Shown here one piece after another: positions 1 through 6,307 of a DNA stretch of 12,513 nt. The stretch covers positions 1 through 12,513 of the forward strand of contig VERC01000045.1 in the NCBI GenBank assembly GCA_018882825.1. Direction: 5' to 3'. Position 1 is the stretch's first letter; each line of letters opens with the position of its first letter. Under the pieces are notes generated by a model. It was not told where the DNA came from. It made no database searches and saw only the letters and a list, made by a program, of their open reading frames with translations. The DNA is from Acidimicrobiia bacterium. Its GTDB lineage: Bacteria > Actinomycetota > Acidimicrobiia > Acidimicrobiales > Acidimicrobilacustridaceae. Position numbers and translations under genes: made by a program.

Positions 1-538
1 GCGTGCGGACCTGGGAGAGTTCCTCGGTGGGCTCCACCCCGAGGAGGCGGACGGCACGGTTGGCCGCGCCCTGCAGGAATCCGATCACCGGACCGAACAC
101 CGTCCCGTAGACCCGCACGACCGGGGCCAACAGGTACGCCGCCGACTCGGGCCTCGCCACGGCCAGACCCTTGGGTATGAGTTCACCGACGACCATCTGC
201 ACGATCGTGGCCACGGCGATGGCGACCGCCAGGGACACGACCCTCACCGCCGATCCGCCCACCAACGGCTCGAGCACCGGTCGCAGCAGTGTGGCGATCG
301 ACGGTTCGGTGAGCAGACCGATCAACAACGACGTGACCGTGATCCCGAGCTGCGCCCCGGACAGATGGAACGACAACCTCCGCAACAGGGCCATCGTGCT
401 GCGAGCGCGGCGCCGACCCTCGGCCGCGTCGCGTTCGACCTTCGTGCGATCCACGGCCACGAGCGCGAACTCGGCGGCCACGAAGAACCCGTTGGCCACG
501 ATGAGCACGAGCACGGCGATGAGAGCGGCCGTCGTCAT
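1..538 (-). CDS. CNNM/DUF21-domain (hemolysin C-like) membrane protein, N-terminal part, cut by window edge
   Basis: About 179 codons are present, running off the window at base 1. The protein opens with a hydrophobic segment (about residues 4-23, containing VANGFFVAAEFALVAVD), then GAQLGITVTSLLIGLLTEP near residues 61-79 and a further membrane stretch ending in VVGELIPKGLAVARPE near residues 120-135. These are hallmarks of the DUF21/CNNM transmembrane domain. Family members are usually 400 or more residues and carry two CBS domains plus a CorC/HlyC domain; those parts would lie outside the window. Relatives are linked to magnesium or cobalt efflux and, historically, to hemolysin; the substrate cannot be told here. 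The ATG at 538-536 overlaps the TGA of the upstream ABC gene (ATGA, 4 bases) and a G-rich ribosome site (GGAGG, 543-547) precedes it, so translational coupling is likely. Confidence 0.88.
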   Translation of the reverse strand, partial: MTTAALIAVLVLIVANGFFVAAEFALVAVDRTKVERDAAEGRRRARSTMALLRRLSFHLSGAQLGITVTSLLIGLLTEPSIATLLRPVLEPLVGGSAVRVVSLAVAIAVATIVQMVVGELIPKGLAVARPESAAYLLAPVVRVYGTVFGPVIGFLQGAANRAVRLLGVEPTEELSQVRT

Positions 539-1344
539 CGGCCCTCCCGTCCCCATGCCCACCATCGATCGTGCCGGCGTTCGAGCCCGAGCGGCGTGCC
601 GAAGCAGGCCGACAGCGAACCCTCGTCGAGCACCGAGTCGATGGGACCGGTGGCCATCACCGCGCCGTCGCGCAGCAACAACACCCGGTCGAAGCCGACG
701 GGGATCTCCTCCACATGATGGGTGACCAGCACGATCGCGGGACTGTCCTCGGCGGCGGCGAGCACACCGAGGCCGCGCACGAGATCCTCACGTCCGGCGA
801 GGTCGAGGCCGGCGGTCGGTTCGTCGAACAGCAGCAGACCGGGATCGTTCATGAGGGTCCGGGCCAGGAGCACCCGCTGACGTTCGCCCGAGCTCAGGGT
901 CACGAACGTGCGATCGGCGAGCGCCCCGATCTCCATCCGCTCGAGACATGTCATGGCCCGTTGGCGATCGGCCTCGTCGTAGGTGTGCCACCACGGTTCC
1001 AGGGCCGCGTTCTTCGCCGTCATGACGATCTCGCGAGGCGTGAGATCGCCGCGCAACCGATCGGCCATGCCCGCACTGGCCACACCGATCCGTCGCCGCA
1101 GGGTCCGCACGTCGGTCCGACCGATTCGCTCGCCGAGCACCTCGACGACTCCCGAGGACGGATGGGACCACGTGGACGCGATCGACAACAACGACGACTT
1201 GCCGCATCCATTGCGGCCGAGCACCACCCAGTGCTCACCGGCTCCGACCGTCCATGTGACGTCGTCGAGGACGGCCCGTCCCTGACGGACGAGGGTGACC
1301 GAGTGGAGAACGAGTGCGGGAGGGTCGGTTCGACCCATCGACAC
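535..1344 (-). CDS. ABC transporter ATP-binding protein (ModF/YlmA-like, COG1119 type)
   Basis: This is a 269-residue single-domain ABC ATPase. Visible motifs, numbered from GTG 1344, are Walker A GRNGCGKS (43-50), signature LSSGERQR (150-157), Walker B LLLFDEPTAGLD (170-181) with catalytic Glu 175, and H-loop THH (208-210). The stretch after the first beta domain reads RRIGVASAG, so the usual Q-loop glutamine is missing; from memory this is seen in the ModF/YlmA-like subgroup. No permease or binding protein is adjacent, so the substrate is unknown and a non-transport role is possible. GTG 1344 directly follows the secG stop (TAG 1347-1345); ATG 1338 is an alternative start two codons in, with AGGTG just upstream. 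The end overlaps the start of the CNNM gene by 4 bases. Membership of an ABC ATPase family is certain; the biological role is not. Confidence 0.93.
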   Translation of the reverse strand: MSMGRTDPPALVLHSVTLVRQGRAVLDDVTWTVGAGEHWVVLGRNGCGKSSLLSIASTWSHPSSGVVEVLGERIGRTDVRTLRRRIGVASAGMADRLRGDLTPREIVMTAKNAALEPWWHTYDEADRQRAMTCLERMEIGALADRTFVTLSSGERQRVLLARTLMNDPGLLLFDEPTAGLDLAGREDLVRGLGVLAAAEDSPAIVLVTHHVEEIPVGFDRVLLLRDGAVMATGPIDSVLDEGSLSACFGTPLGLERRHDRWWAWGREGR

Positions 1345-1575
1345 CTACTTGTCGAGCAACAGGGCGAGCGCGACCGAGGCGAGGATGAAGACCACGGCGA
1401 ACACCACCGTGATCCGGTCGAGGTTCTTCTCCACCACCGTCGAGCCCGCCGCCGATGCGCCCAGTCCGCCACCGAACATGTCCGAGAGGCCTCCGCCACG
1501 TCCGCTGTGGAGCAGCACGAGGAAGATCAGGCCGATGGCCGACAGGATCTGGATGGCGAGGACGACGATCAGCAC
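1345..1575 (-). CDS. secG: Preprotein translocase subunit SecG
   Basis: This 76-residue protein has two predicted membrane helices (about 1-23 and 53-75) joined by a glycine-rich loop, LLHSGRGGGLSDMFGG (21-36), the SecG hallmark. SecG is a small non-essential partner of SecY and SecE in the inner-membrane translocon and helps SecA-driven protein export. The chosen start is GTG 1575, which gives the usual SecG length and puts the first helix at the N-terminus. A longer reading from 1689 would overlap the end of tpiA by about 70 bases and add a non-SecG extension, so it is rejected. No Shine-Dalgarno sequence precedes the GTG; a TACCGT hexamer lies 8 bases upstream. secG follows tpiA by 43 bases, as is usual in actinobacterial gap-pgk-tpi-secG blocks, and abuts the ABC ATPase gene. 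Confidence 0.9.
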   Translation of the reverse strand: MLIVVLAIQILSAIGLIFLVLLHSGRGGGLSDMFGGGLGASAAGSTVVEKNLDRITVVFAVVFILASVALALLLDK

Positions 1576-1583
1576 GGCGGGAA

Positions 1584-1589
1584 ACGGTA
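1584..1589 (-). promoter_or_regulatory. Possible -10 element for a leaderless secG transcript
   Basis: TACCGT fits the TANNNT pattern of actinobacterial -10 boxes and ends 8 bases before GTG 1575, which has no Shine-Dalgarno sequence. It lies in the tpiA-secG gap. No convincing -35 was seen. Because secG can also be read from the gap operon, this would be a secondary promoter; support is weak. Confidence 0.25.
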
Positions 1590-1618
1590 GCAGTCGACCC
1601 GTTCGGGCACGATTCGGC

Positions 1619-2395
1619 TCAGGCCAGTCGGAACTGGATGATCCGAGCGAACTCCTCGGCCTCCAACGACGCTCCCCCGACGAGGGCACCGTCGATGTCG
1701 GGCTGGCCCATCAGCTCGGCCACGTTGGAGGACTTCACCGAGCCGCCGTACTGGATGCGCACGGCGGCGGCGGCCTCGGCCCCCTTCATCTCGGCGACCT
1801 TGGCCCGAATCCATCCGCAGGCTTCCTGGGCATCGGCGGCACTGGCGGTCTGACCGGTTCCGATGGCCCAGATCGGCTCGTAGGCGATCACCATCGACGC
1901 CACCTGGTCCGGCTTCAGCGCATCGATGCCGGCGTGGATCTGTCCGGTGACGATGCCGTGGGCGGCGCCGGCCTCGCGCTCGGCGAGCGTCTCCCCGCAG
2001 CACAGGATCGGGGTCATGCCGTGGGCGAAGACCGCACCGACCTTGCGCTGCACGATCACGTCGGTGTCACCGAACAGCTGACGGCGCTCACTGTGACCGA
2101 CGATCACGTACGACACGTTCAACTTGGCGAGGAACACCGGCGACACCTCACCGGTGTAGGCACCGTTCGCCTCCCAGTGACAGTTCTGCGCGCCGATGGC
2201 GATCGGGACCTTCTCGCTCTCGAGGAACGTCTGCACGGTGCGGATGTCGGTGAACGGCGGGTGCACCGACACGTCGACCGACTCCGTGTCCTCCTTGGTG
2301 AGGAGGTAGCGGAGCTTGTCGAGCAATGCGGTGGCCTCGAAGTGATTCAGGTTCATCTTCCAGTTACCGGAGATGAGTGGCGTGCGTTCAGGCAT
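1619..2395 (-). CDS. tpiA: Triosephosphate isomerase
   Basis: This 258-residue enzyme is of normal length for the family and interconverts dihydroxyacetone phosphate and glyceraldehyde 3-phosphate in the cytoplasm. All catalytic parts are visible: SGNWKMN with Asn 11 and Lys 13, VGHSERR with His 101, AYEPIWAIGTG (171-181) with Glu 173 followed by flexible loop 6, and YGGSV (216-220) and the following GALVGGASL phosphate-binding segments. The start ATG 2395 is preceded by AGGAG (2402-2406) at a 6-base distance. Its first 8 bases overlap the end of pgk, pointing to coupled translation. A longer in-frame reading up to 2779 only runs into pgk in another frame and is not used. It is the third gene of the gap-pgk-tpiA cassette. 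Confidence 0.98.
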   Translation of the reverse strand: MPERTPLISGNWKMNLNHFEATALLDKLRYLLTKEDTESVDVSVHPPFTDIRTVQTFLESEKVPIAIGAQNCHWEANGAYTGEVSPVFLAKLNVSYVIVGHSERRQLFGDTDVIVQRKVGAVFAHGMTPILCCGETLAEREAGAAHGIVTGQIHAGIDALKPDQVASMVIAYEPIWAIGTGQTASAADAQEACGWIRAKVAEMKGAEAAAAVRIQYGGSVKSSNVAELMGQPDIDGALVGGASLEAEEFARIIQFRLA

Positions 2396-3512
2396 TGGGT
2401 GCTCCTCGTAGGGCCGCGAGTCCGGGCAGGTCGCCGTTCTCGAGCAACTCGAGCGACGCGCCACCACCGGTGGAGACGTGATCGACCTCGGCGGCGAGCC
2501 CGAACGAGTCGAGCGCCGCGGCCGAATCACCACCGCCGACGACGGTGAATCCACGGGCTTCGGCCATCGACTCGGCCACGACCCGGGTGCCGGCGGCGAA
2601 ACGCGGGTCCTCGAACACACCCATCGGCCCGTTCCAGAACACGGTGCGGGCCTCGGCGATGATCTCGGCGAACTCGGCCGCTGTGCCCGGACCGATGTCG
2701 AGTCCCTTCCAGCCGTCGGGCAGGTCGGCGCCCAACTGGCGCACCTCCCCACCGGCCGACGGATCCATGAGCACGCCACCCGGTCCGAGCGCGGTGACGT
2801 CGTGGGGGATGTGGATCGTCACGTCGGATTCCAGAAGACGCCGGCAGGTCTCGATCTGGTCGACCTCGAGCAGCGAATCGCCAACGGCATGACCCTGCGC
2901 GGCCAGGAACGTGAAACACATCCCGCCCCCGATCACGAGGGCGTCGGCCACCTTCGACAGCGCGTCGATGACACCGAGCTTGTCGGACACCTTCGAACCA
3001 CCGAGGATCACCACGAACGGTCGCTTCGGATCGGAGCGCAGTGGCAGCAGCACATCGACCTCGCGCTGCAGGAGCCGCCCGGCCGCCGAGGGGAGGAACC
3101 GCGGCGGACCGACGATCGAGGCGTGGGCACGGTGCGAGGCACCGAAGGCGTCGTTGACGAACAGGTCCTGCCCGTCGATCAGTCGTTGGACGAACTCGGG
3201 AGCATCGGCCGTCTCACCCGGATCGAAGCGAAGGTTGTCGAGCAGCTCGACGCCCGGCGCGAGTTCGGCCAGACGTCGCCGGACCGGCTCGACCGAATAG
3301 CGAGGATCGGGCGCGCCCTTGGGTCGTCCGAGGTGGGTGCACGCCGTGACCGTCGCGCCTCGTGACGTGAGGAACTCGATGGTGGGAAGTGCGGCGCGGA
3401 TCCGGAAGTCGTCGACGATCTCCCCATCGGTGATGGGAACATTGAAGTCGGCCCGGAGCAGGACCCGGCGACCGTCGAGATCACCCAGATCCTCGAGAGA
3501 GGGGACGGACAC
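2388..3512 (-). CDS. pgk: Phosphoglycerate kinase
   Basis: This 374-residue monomeric kinase transfers phosphate from 1,3-bisphosphoglycerate to ADP in glycolysis. Motifs, numbered from GTG 3512, are RADFNVP (20-26), HLGRP (60-64), VNDAFGASHRAHAS (119-132), GGSKVSDK (171-178), FWNGPMGVFE (292-301), GGGDS (326-330) and STGGGA (347-352). The N-terminal half binds phosphoglycerate and the C-terminal half binds the nucleotide. It is slightly shorter than the usual 385-400 residues but lacks no core motif. The GTG start at 3512 lies 8 bases after the gap stop; upstream in-frame starts would lie inside gap and add a non-homologous tail. No clear Shine-Dalgarno sequence is seen, so re-initiation after gap is likely. 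The 3' end overlaps tpiA by 8 bases. Confidence 0.97.
   Translation of the reverse strand: MSVPSLEDLGDLDGRRVLLRADFNVPITDGEIVDDFRIRAALPTIEFLTSRGATVTACTHLGRPKGAPDPRYSVEPVRRRLAELAPGVELLDNLRFDPGETADAPEFVQRLIDGQDLFVNDAFGASHRAHASIVGPPRFLPSAAGRLLQREVDVLLPLRSDPKRPFVVILGGSKVSDKLGVIDALSKVADALVIGGGMCFTFLAAQGHAVGDSLLEVDQIETCRRLLESDVTIHIPHDVTALGPGGVLMDPSAGGEVRQLGADLPDGWKGLDIGPGTAAEFAEIIAEARTVFWNGPMGVFEDPRFAAGTRVVAESMAEARGFTVVGGGDSAAALDSFGLAAEVDHVSTGGGASLELLENGDLPGLAALRGAPNA
2402..2406 (-). promoter_or_regulatory. Ribosome binding site of tpiA
   Basis: AGGAG lies 6 bases before ATG 2395, inside the last codons of pgk. It fixes the tpiA start and rules out the longer upstream reading. Confidence 0.75.
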
Positions 3513-3520
3513 GGCGCCGA

Positions 3521-4531
3521 CTACTTCGACGCTCCGGCCATGACCTCGACGAGATCGACCAGACGGTTCGAGTAGCCCCACTCGTTGTCGTACCAGCCGA
3601 GCACCTTCACCAGGTTGCCCATCGCCATGGTGAGCTTCGAATCGAAGGTGCACGAGGCCGGCGAACCGACGATGTCGGAGGAGACGATGTCCTCGTCGCA
3701 GTACACGAGCACCTTGGCCAACTTGCCCGAGGCCGCCGCTGCGGCGAACGCCTCGTTGACCTGCTCGACCGTGACATCGGTCTTCAGCACGCCCACGAAA
3801 TCGGTGATGGAACCATCGGGGATGGGCACGCGCAGCGCAGTGCCGTCGAGCTTGCCCTTCATGGCCTCCAGTACGAGACCGGTGGCACGGGCGGCACCGG
3901 TCGACGACGGCGTGATGTTGACCGCCGATGCGCGTGCCCGGCGCAGGTCGGAGTGCGGGCCGTCGACCAGGTTCTGGTCACCGGTGTAGGCGTGCACGGT
4001 GGTCATCAGACCCTTCTCGACACCGAAGGCGTCGTCGAGGACCTTGATCATCGGCACGAAGCAGTTGGTCGTGCACGAGGCGTTGGACACGACCTTGTGC
4101 GTCGCCGGGTCGAAGGTGTCGTCGTTCACGCCGACGACGAAGGTGGCATCGGCGTTGGTGGCCGGAGCCGAGACGATCACGTAGGGAGCGCCGGCCGCCA
4201 GGTGGGCGGCGGCCTTGTCGCGGTCGGTGAAGAAACCGGTGGACTCGACCACGATGTCGACGCCGAGTTCGGCCCACGGGAGTTCCTCGGGATTGCGGAT
4301 GGCGGTGATCTGCAACTTCTTGCCGCCGACCACGATGCCGTCGTCGACAGCCTCGACCGGCACGCCCAACGGGCCCATCACCGAGTCGTACTTGAGCAGA
4401 TGAGCCATGGCCGGGATGGAGCCGAGGTCGTTGGCGGCGACGATCTCCACGTCGGCCCCGGACTTCATCACCGCCCGGTAGAAGTTGCGGCCGATGCGGC
4501 CGAATCCGTTGACGCCGACGCGGATGGTCAT
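3521..4531 (-). CDS. gap: Glyceraldehyde-3-phosphate dehydrogenase, type I, NAD-dependent
   Basis: This 336-residue enzyme oxidises glyceraldehyde 3-phosphate to 1,3-bisphosphoglycerate. The N-terminal Rossmann motif GVNGFGRIGR (5-14) is followed by AANDLG (32-37), whose Asp 35 and Leu 36, together with the proline of GPHSDLRRARA, favour NAD over NADP. The catalytic motif SNASCTTN carries Cys 153, the partner His 180 sits in TVHAYTGDQ, and STGAA (210-214) and WYDNEWGYSNR (313-323) complete the family signature. The start ATG 4531 has AGGAGG at 4543-4548; an in-frame reading 19 codons longer is rejected because the conserved fold begins at MTIRVGVNG. It is the first gene of the glycolytic cassette and lies 147 bases from rapZ, where yvcK and whiA would normally stand. 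It is probably expressed from its own promoter. Confidence 0.98.
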   Translation of the reverse strand: MTIRVGVNGFGRIGRNFYRAVMKSGADVEIVAANDLGSIPAMAHLLKYDSVMGPLGVPVEAVDDGIVVGGKKLQITAIRNPEELPWAELGVDIVVESTGFFTDRDKAAAHLAAGAPYVIVSAPATNADATFVVGVNDDTFDPATHKVVSNASCTTNCFVPMIKVLDDAFGVEKGLMTTVHAYTGDQNLVDGPHSDLRRARASAVNITPSSTGAARATGLVLEAMKGKLDGTALRVPIPDGSITDFVGVLKTDVTVEQVNEAFAAAAASGKLAKVLVYCDEDIVSSDIVGSPASCTFDSKLTMAMGNLVKVLGWYDNEWGYSNRLVDLVEVMAGASK

Positions 4532-4638
4532 GACTGGGACTGCCTCCTGGGGTGTCCGACGATCGTCTGCGTCGGTACGCCCCGACACAGCGGCACCGCC
4601 CTGGGAGGCGGGGCACGGGCGACATCATTGCCGACGCA
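4532..4638 (-). promoter_or_regulatory. gap upstream leader with small hairpins
   Basis: This non-coding stretch should hold the gap promoter and 5' leader. Two small inverted repeats are visible: CCGCC (4596-4600) with GGCGG (4607-4611), and GTCGG (4571-4575) with CCGAC (4582-4586). No consensus sigma-70 -35/-10 pair could be chosen with confidence; AATGAT at about 4624-4629 on the minus strand is a weak -10 candidate. No known riboswitch was recognised. Confidence 0.35.
4543..4548 (-). promoter_or_regulatory. Ribosome binding site of gap
   Basis: AGGAGG, a perfect Shine-Dalgarno core, lies 11 bases before ATG 4531. It is the strongest such site noticed in the window, in keeping with high expression of GAPDH, and it decides the start codon. 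Confidence 0.8.
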
Positions 4639-4670
4639 CCGGGTCCGCGCCGACACGGCGCCCGACCCGG
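4639..4670 (-). terminator. Strong hairpin between rapZ and gap; terminator or processing element
   Basis: The outer arms CCGGGTC (4639-4645) and GACCCGG (4664-4670) pair perfectly over 7 bases. The inner arms GCGCCG (4647-4652) and CGGCGC (4656-4661) pair over 6 bases around a 3-base loop. Only a 1-by-2 internal loop separates the two stems. It begins 8 bases after the rapZ stop. There is no T-rich tail on the minus strand, so if it terminates it is of the tail-less kind reported in high-GC actinobacteria. It probably separates the uvrC-rapZ transcript from the gap operon. Confidence 0.6.
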
Positions 4671-4678
4671 CCGCACCC

Positions 4679-5533
4679 TCAGCGATCGACGTCCCGATGG
4701 GCGACCCGGACGTCCACTCCCCCGGTCCGCAGCGCCTCGGCCACCGCCTCGGCGATGGCCACCGACCGGTGTCGACCTCCCGTGCAACCGAACGAGATGG
4801 TCAGGTACGACTTCCCCTCCTCGACATAGGCCGGGACGAGCAGTGAGAGGAGCGGCACCATCCGCTCGAGGAACTCGGCGGTCAGGTCCTGACCGAGGAC
4901 GTAGTCGCGGACCGGGCCATCGAGTCCGCTGAGGGGACGGAGGTCGTCGACCCAGTGCGGATTGGGGAGGAACCGACAATCGATCACCAGATCGGTGTCG
5001 AGCGGCAGCCCGTGCTTGTACCCGAACGAGGTGATGGTCGTCTGCATCCCGGCCGACGGTGCATCGGAAGCGAAGAGGTCCACCATGCGCGTGCGCAACT
5101 GGTGGACGTTGAGATCGGTGGTGTCGACCACCACATCGGCCTCCGCCCGCACCGACCCGAGCAGGTCCCGTTCGACCTCGATCGATTCGGCGAGGGAGCG
5201 TTCACCCGAGGCCAACGGGTGACGCCGCCGAGTGCTCTCGTAGCGCCGGACGAGCACATCGGTCGCCGCTTCGAGGTAGACGATGCGCAACCGATGACCC
5301 TGGCGCCGCAACGACGACAGGGCCGGCAGCACCTCGGCGTGGTACGGACCCGTGCCGACCACGAGTACGACGTTTGCGTAGGTCGAGCCCGGCGCCTGGG
5401 CCAACTCCGCCACCTTCGGGATGAGCGAGGGCGGCAGGTTGTCGATGACGAAGAAGCCGAGGTCCTCGAGGATGTCGGCCGCCTGGGAACGCCCGGCTCC
5501 CGAGAGACCCGCGATCACCACGAAGTCGCTCAC
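4679..5533 (-). CDS. rapZ: RapZ/YvcJ family nucleotide-binding protein (RNase adapter)
   Basis: This P-loop protein of 284 residues (from GTG 5533) has the same length as E. coli RapZ. It shows Walker A GLSGAGRS (9-16), where arginine replaces the usual lysine as is common in actinobacterial members, then LEDLGFFVIDNLPPSLIP, the SFGYKHGLP motif (169-177), DCRFLPNPHW (185-194) and the C-terminal GCTGGRHRS (249-257). In enterobacteria RapZ senses glucosamine-6-phosphate and directs RNase E to the GlmZ RNA; in Gram-positives YvcJ hydrolyses GTP and its role is less clear. Starts at GTG 5557 and GTG 5542 are also open. I prefer 5533 because TACCGT stands 7 bases upstream and no Shine-Dalgarno sequence supports the others. 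The gene follows the methyltransferase closely and is normally followed by yvcK and whiA, which are absent here. Confidence 0.94.
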   Translation of the reverse strand: MSDFVVIAGLSGAGRSQAADILEDLGFFVIDNLPPSLIPKVAELAQAPGSTYANVVLVVGTGPYHAEVLPALSSLRRQGHRLRIVYLEAATDVLVRRYESTRRRHPLASGERSLAESIEVERDLLGSVRAEADVVVDTTDLNVHQLRTRMVDLFASDAPSAGMQTTITSFGYKHGLPLDTDLVIDCRFLPNPHWVDDLRPLSGLDGPVRDYVLGQDLTAEFLERMVPLLSLLVPAYVEEGKSYLTISFGCTGGRHRSVAIAEAVAEALRTGGVDVRVAHRDVDR

Positions 5534-5540
5534 GTCGGTC

Positions 5541-5546
5541 ACGGTA
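5541..5546 (-). promoter_or_regulatory. Possible -10 element for a leaderless rapZ transcript
   Basis: TACCGT (TANNNT type) ends 7 bases before GTG 5533. No Shine-Dalgarno sequence or clear -35 is seen. It coincides with the distal arm of the hairpin at 5541-5576, so either reading is possible. Confidence 0.35.
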
Positions 5547-5576
5547 CTGCCGCCCACCGGACGGCGGCGGGACCGT
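5541..5576 (-). other. Hairpin across the methyltransferase stop and the rapZ start region
   Basis: On the minus strand ACGGT (5576-5572) followed by CCCGCC (5571-5566) pairs with GGGCGG (5555-5550) and ACCGT (5545-5541), giving 11 pairs with a 10-base loop and a 4-base bulge (CAGT). It begins at the last base of the methyltransferase stop codon. It could end the uvrC-methyltransferase transcript or mask the upstream rapZ start candidates at 5557 and 5542. No T-tract follows. Confidence 0.45.
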
Positions 5577-6307
5577 CAGACCCGGCGGGCCACCAGCACG
5601 AGGAGCCGCGGGACGGTCGTGACCTCGGTGTACTCGGGCGCCCGTTCGACGAACCCCGGGGGCGGTGCCGGCTCGATCATGCGTTCCAGCACCAGTCCGG
5701 CATCGACCATCGCGTTGACGTAGCGACCGAGGGGCCGGTGCACGAACCGGATGAACACGCCCTTCTCCACCTCCTCGACGGTGGCGGCCTCGGGGAGGTA
5801 GGGCCCGATCCTCCAGTACTGCTCCTCCAGGATCTGGTCGTCGATCCACCCCGAACCCGGCGTCTGCAACAACGGATGGTTCAGACAGAACACGAAACGC
5901 CCACCGACGCGCAGCACCCGGGCCACTTCGGCGATGGCGGTGTCGAGATCGTCGATGTGCTCGAACACGAGACAACACACCACCGCATCGAACGACCGGT
6001 CGTCGAAGGGCAGCGCCTCGGCGCCGGCGCGCTGGTACTCCACTCCGCCCCCGCGTCGGACGGCCTCCTCGATCTGCCGCGCCGTCGGGTCGACCCCGAC
6101 CACCCGGGCCCCGTGGGCGGCGGCGATGGCCCGCGCCACCTGCCCCTCACCGGTGCCGACCTCCAGCACCCGGGTGGAACCGGCGGTCCACTCCACGACG
6201 AGAGGGATGATCTGCTCGGTGTACTCGGGATCGGCGCCGTCGGTGAACTCCCGTTGCCACCACTCGGCGTGTCGCTCCCACAGTTCGGAATTGACATCCT
6301 CGGTCAC
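5576..6307 (-). CDS. Class I SAM-dependent methyltransferase (Methyltransf_11-like), substrate unknown
   Basis: This 243-residue protein has the Rossmann-like methyltransferase fold: motif I VLEVGTGEG (47-55), the acidic ribose-binding residue Asp 73 in VVGVDP, a motif II-like ALPFDDRSFDAVV (98-110) and post-motif LRVGGRFVF (132-140). The C-terminal half, with NHPLLQTPGSGW (143-154), YWRIGPYLPEA (164-174) and HRPLGRYVNAMVDAGL (190-205), resembles small-molecule methyltransferases of the UbiE/ubiquinone type, but the substrate cannot be read from sequence. No signal peptide or membrane segment is seen. The GTG start at 6307 overlaps the uvrC TGA (GTGA, 4 bases), so it is very likely translated with uvrC. 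It is not a standard member of the uvrC-rapZ neighbourhood; a role in nucleic acid repair is only suggested by position. Confidence 0.9.
   Translation of the reverse strand: MTEDVNSELWERHAEWWQREFTDGADPEYTEQIIPLVVEWTAGSTRVLEVGTGEGQVARAIAAAHGARVVGVDPTARQIEEAVRRGGGVEYQRAGAEALPFDDRSFDAVVCCLVFEHIDDLDTAIAEVARVLRVGGRFVFCLNHPLLQTPGSGWIDDQILEEQYWRIGPYLPEAATVEEVEKGVFIRFVHRPLGRYVNAMVDAGLVLERMIEPAPPPGFVERAPEYTEVTTVPRLLVLVARRV

Noticed and set aside
3513..3653. N-terminal extension of pgk
   Set aside because: It overlaps the C-terminal coding part of gap and has no similarity to phosphoglycerate kinase; the family fold begins at LEDLGDLDG.
4532..4588. 19-residue extension of GAPDH
   Set aside because: It has no homology to the family and contains the perfect AGGAGG ribosome site, which serves ATG 4531.
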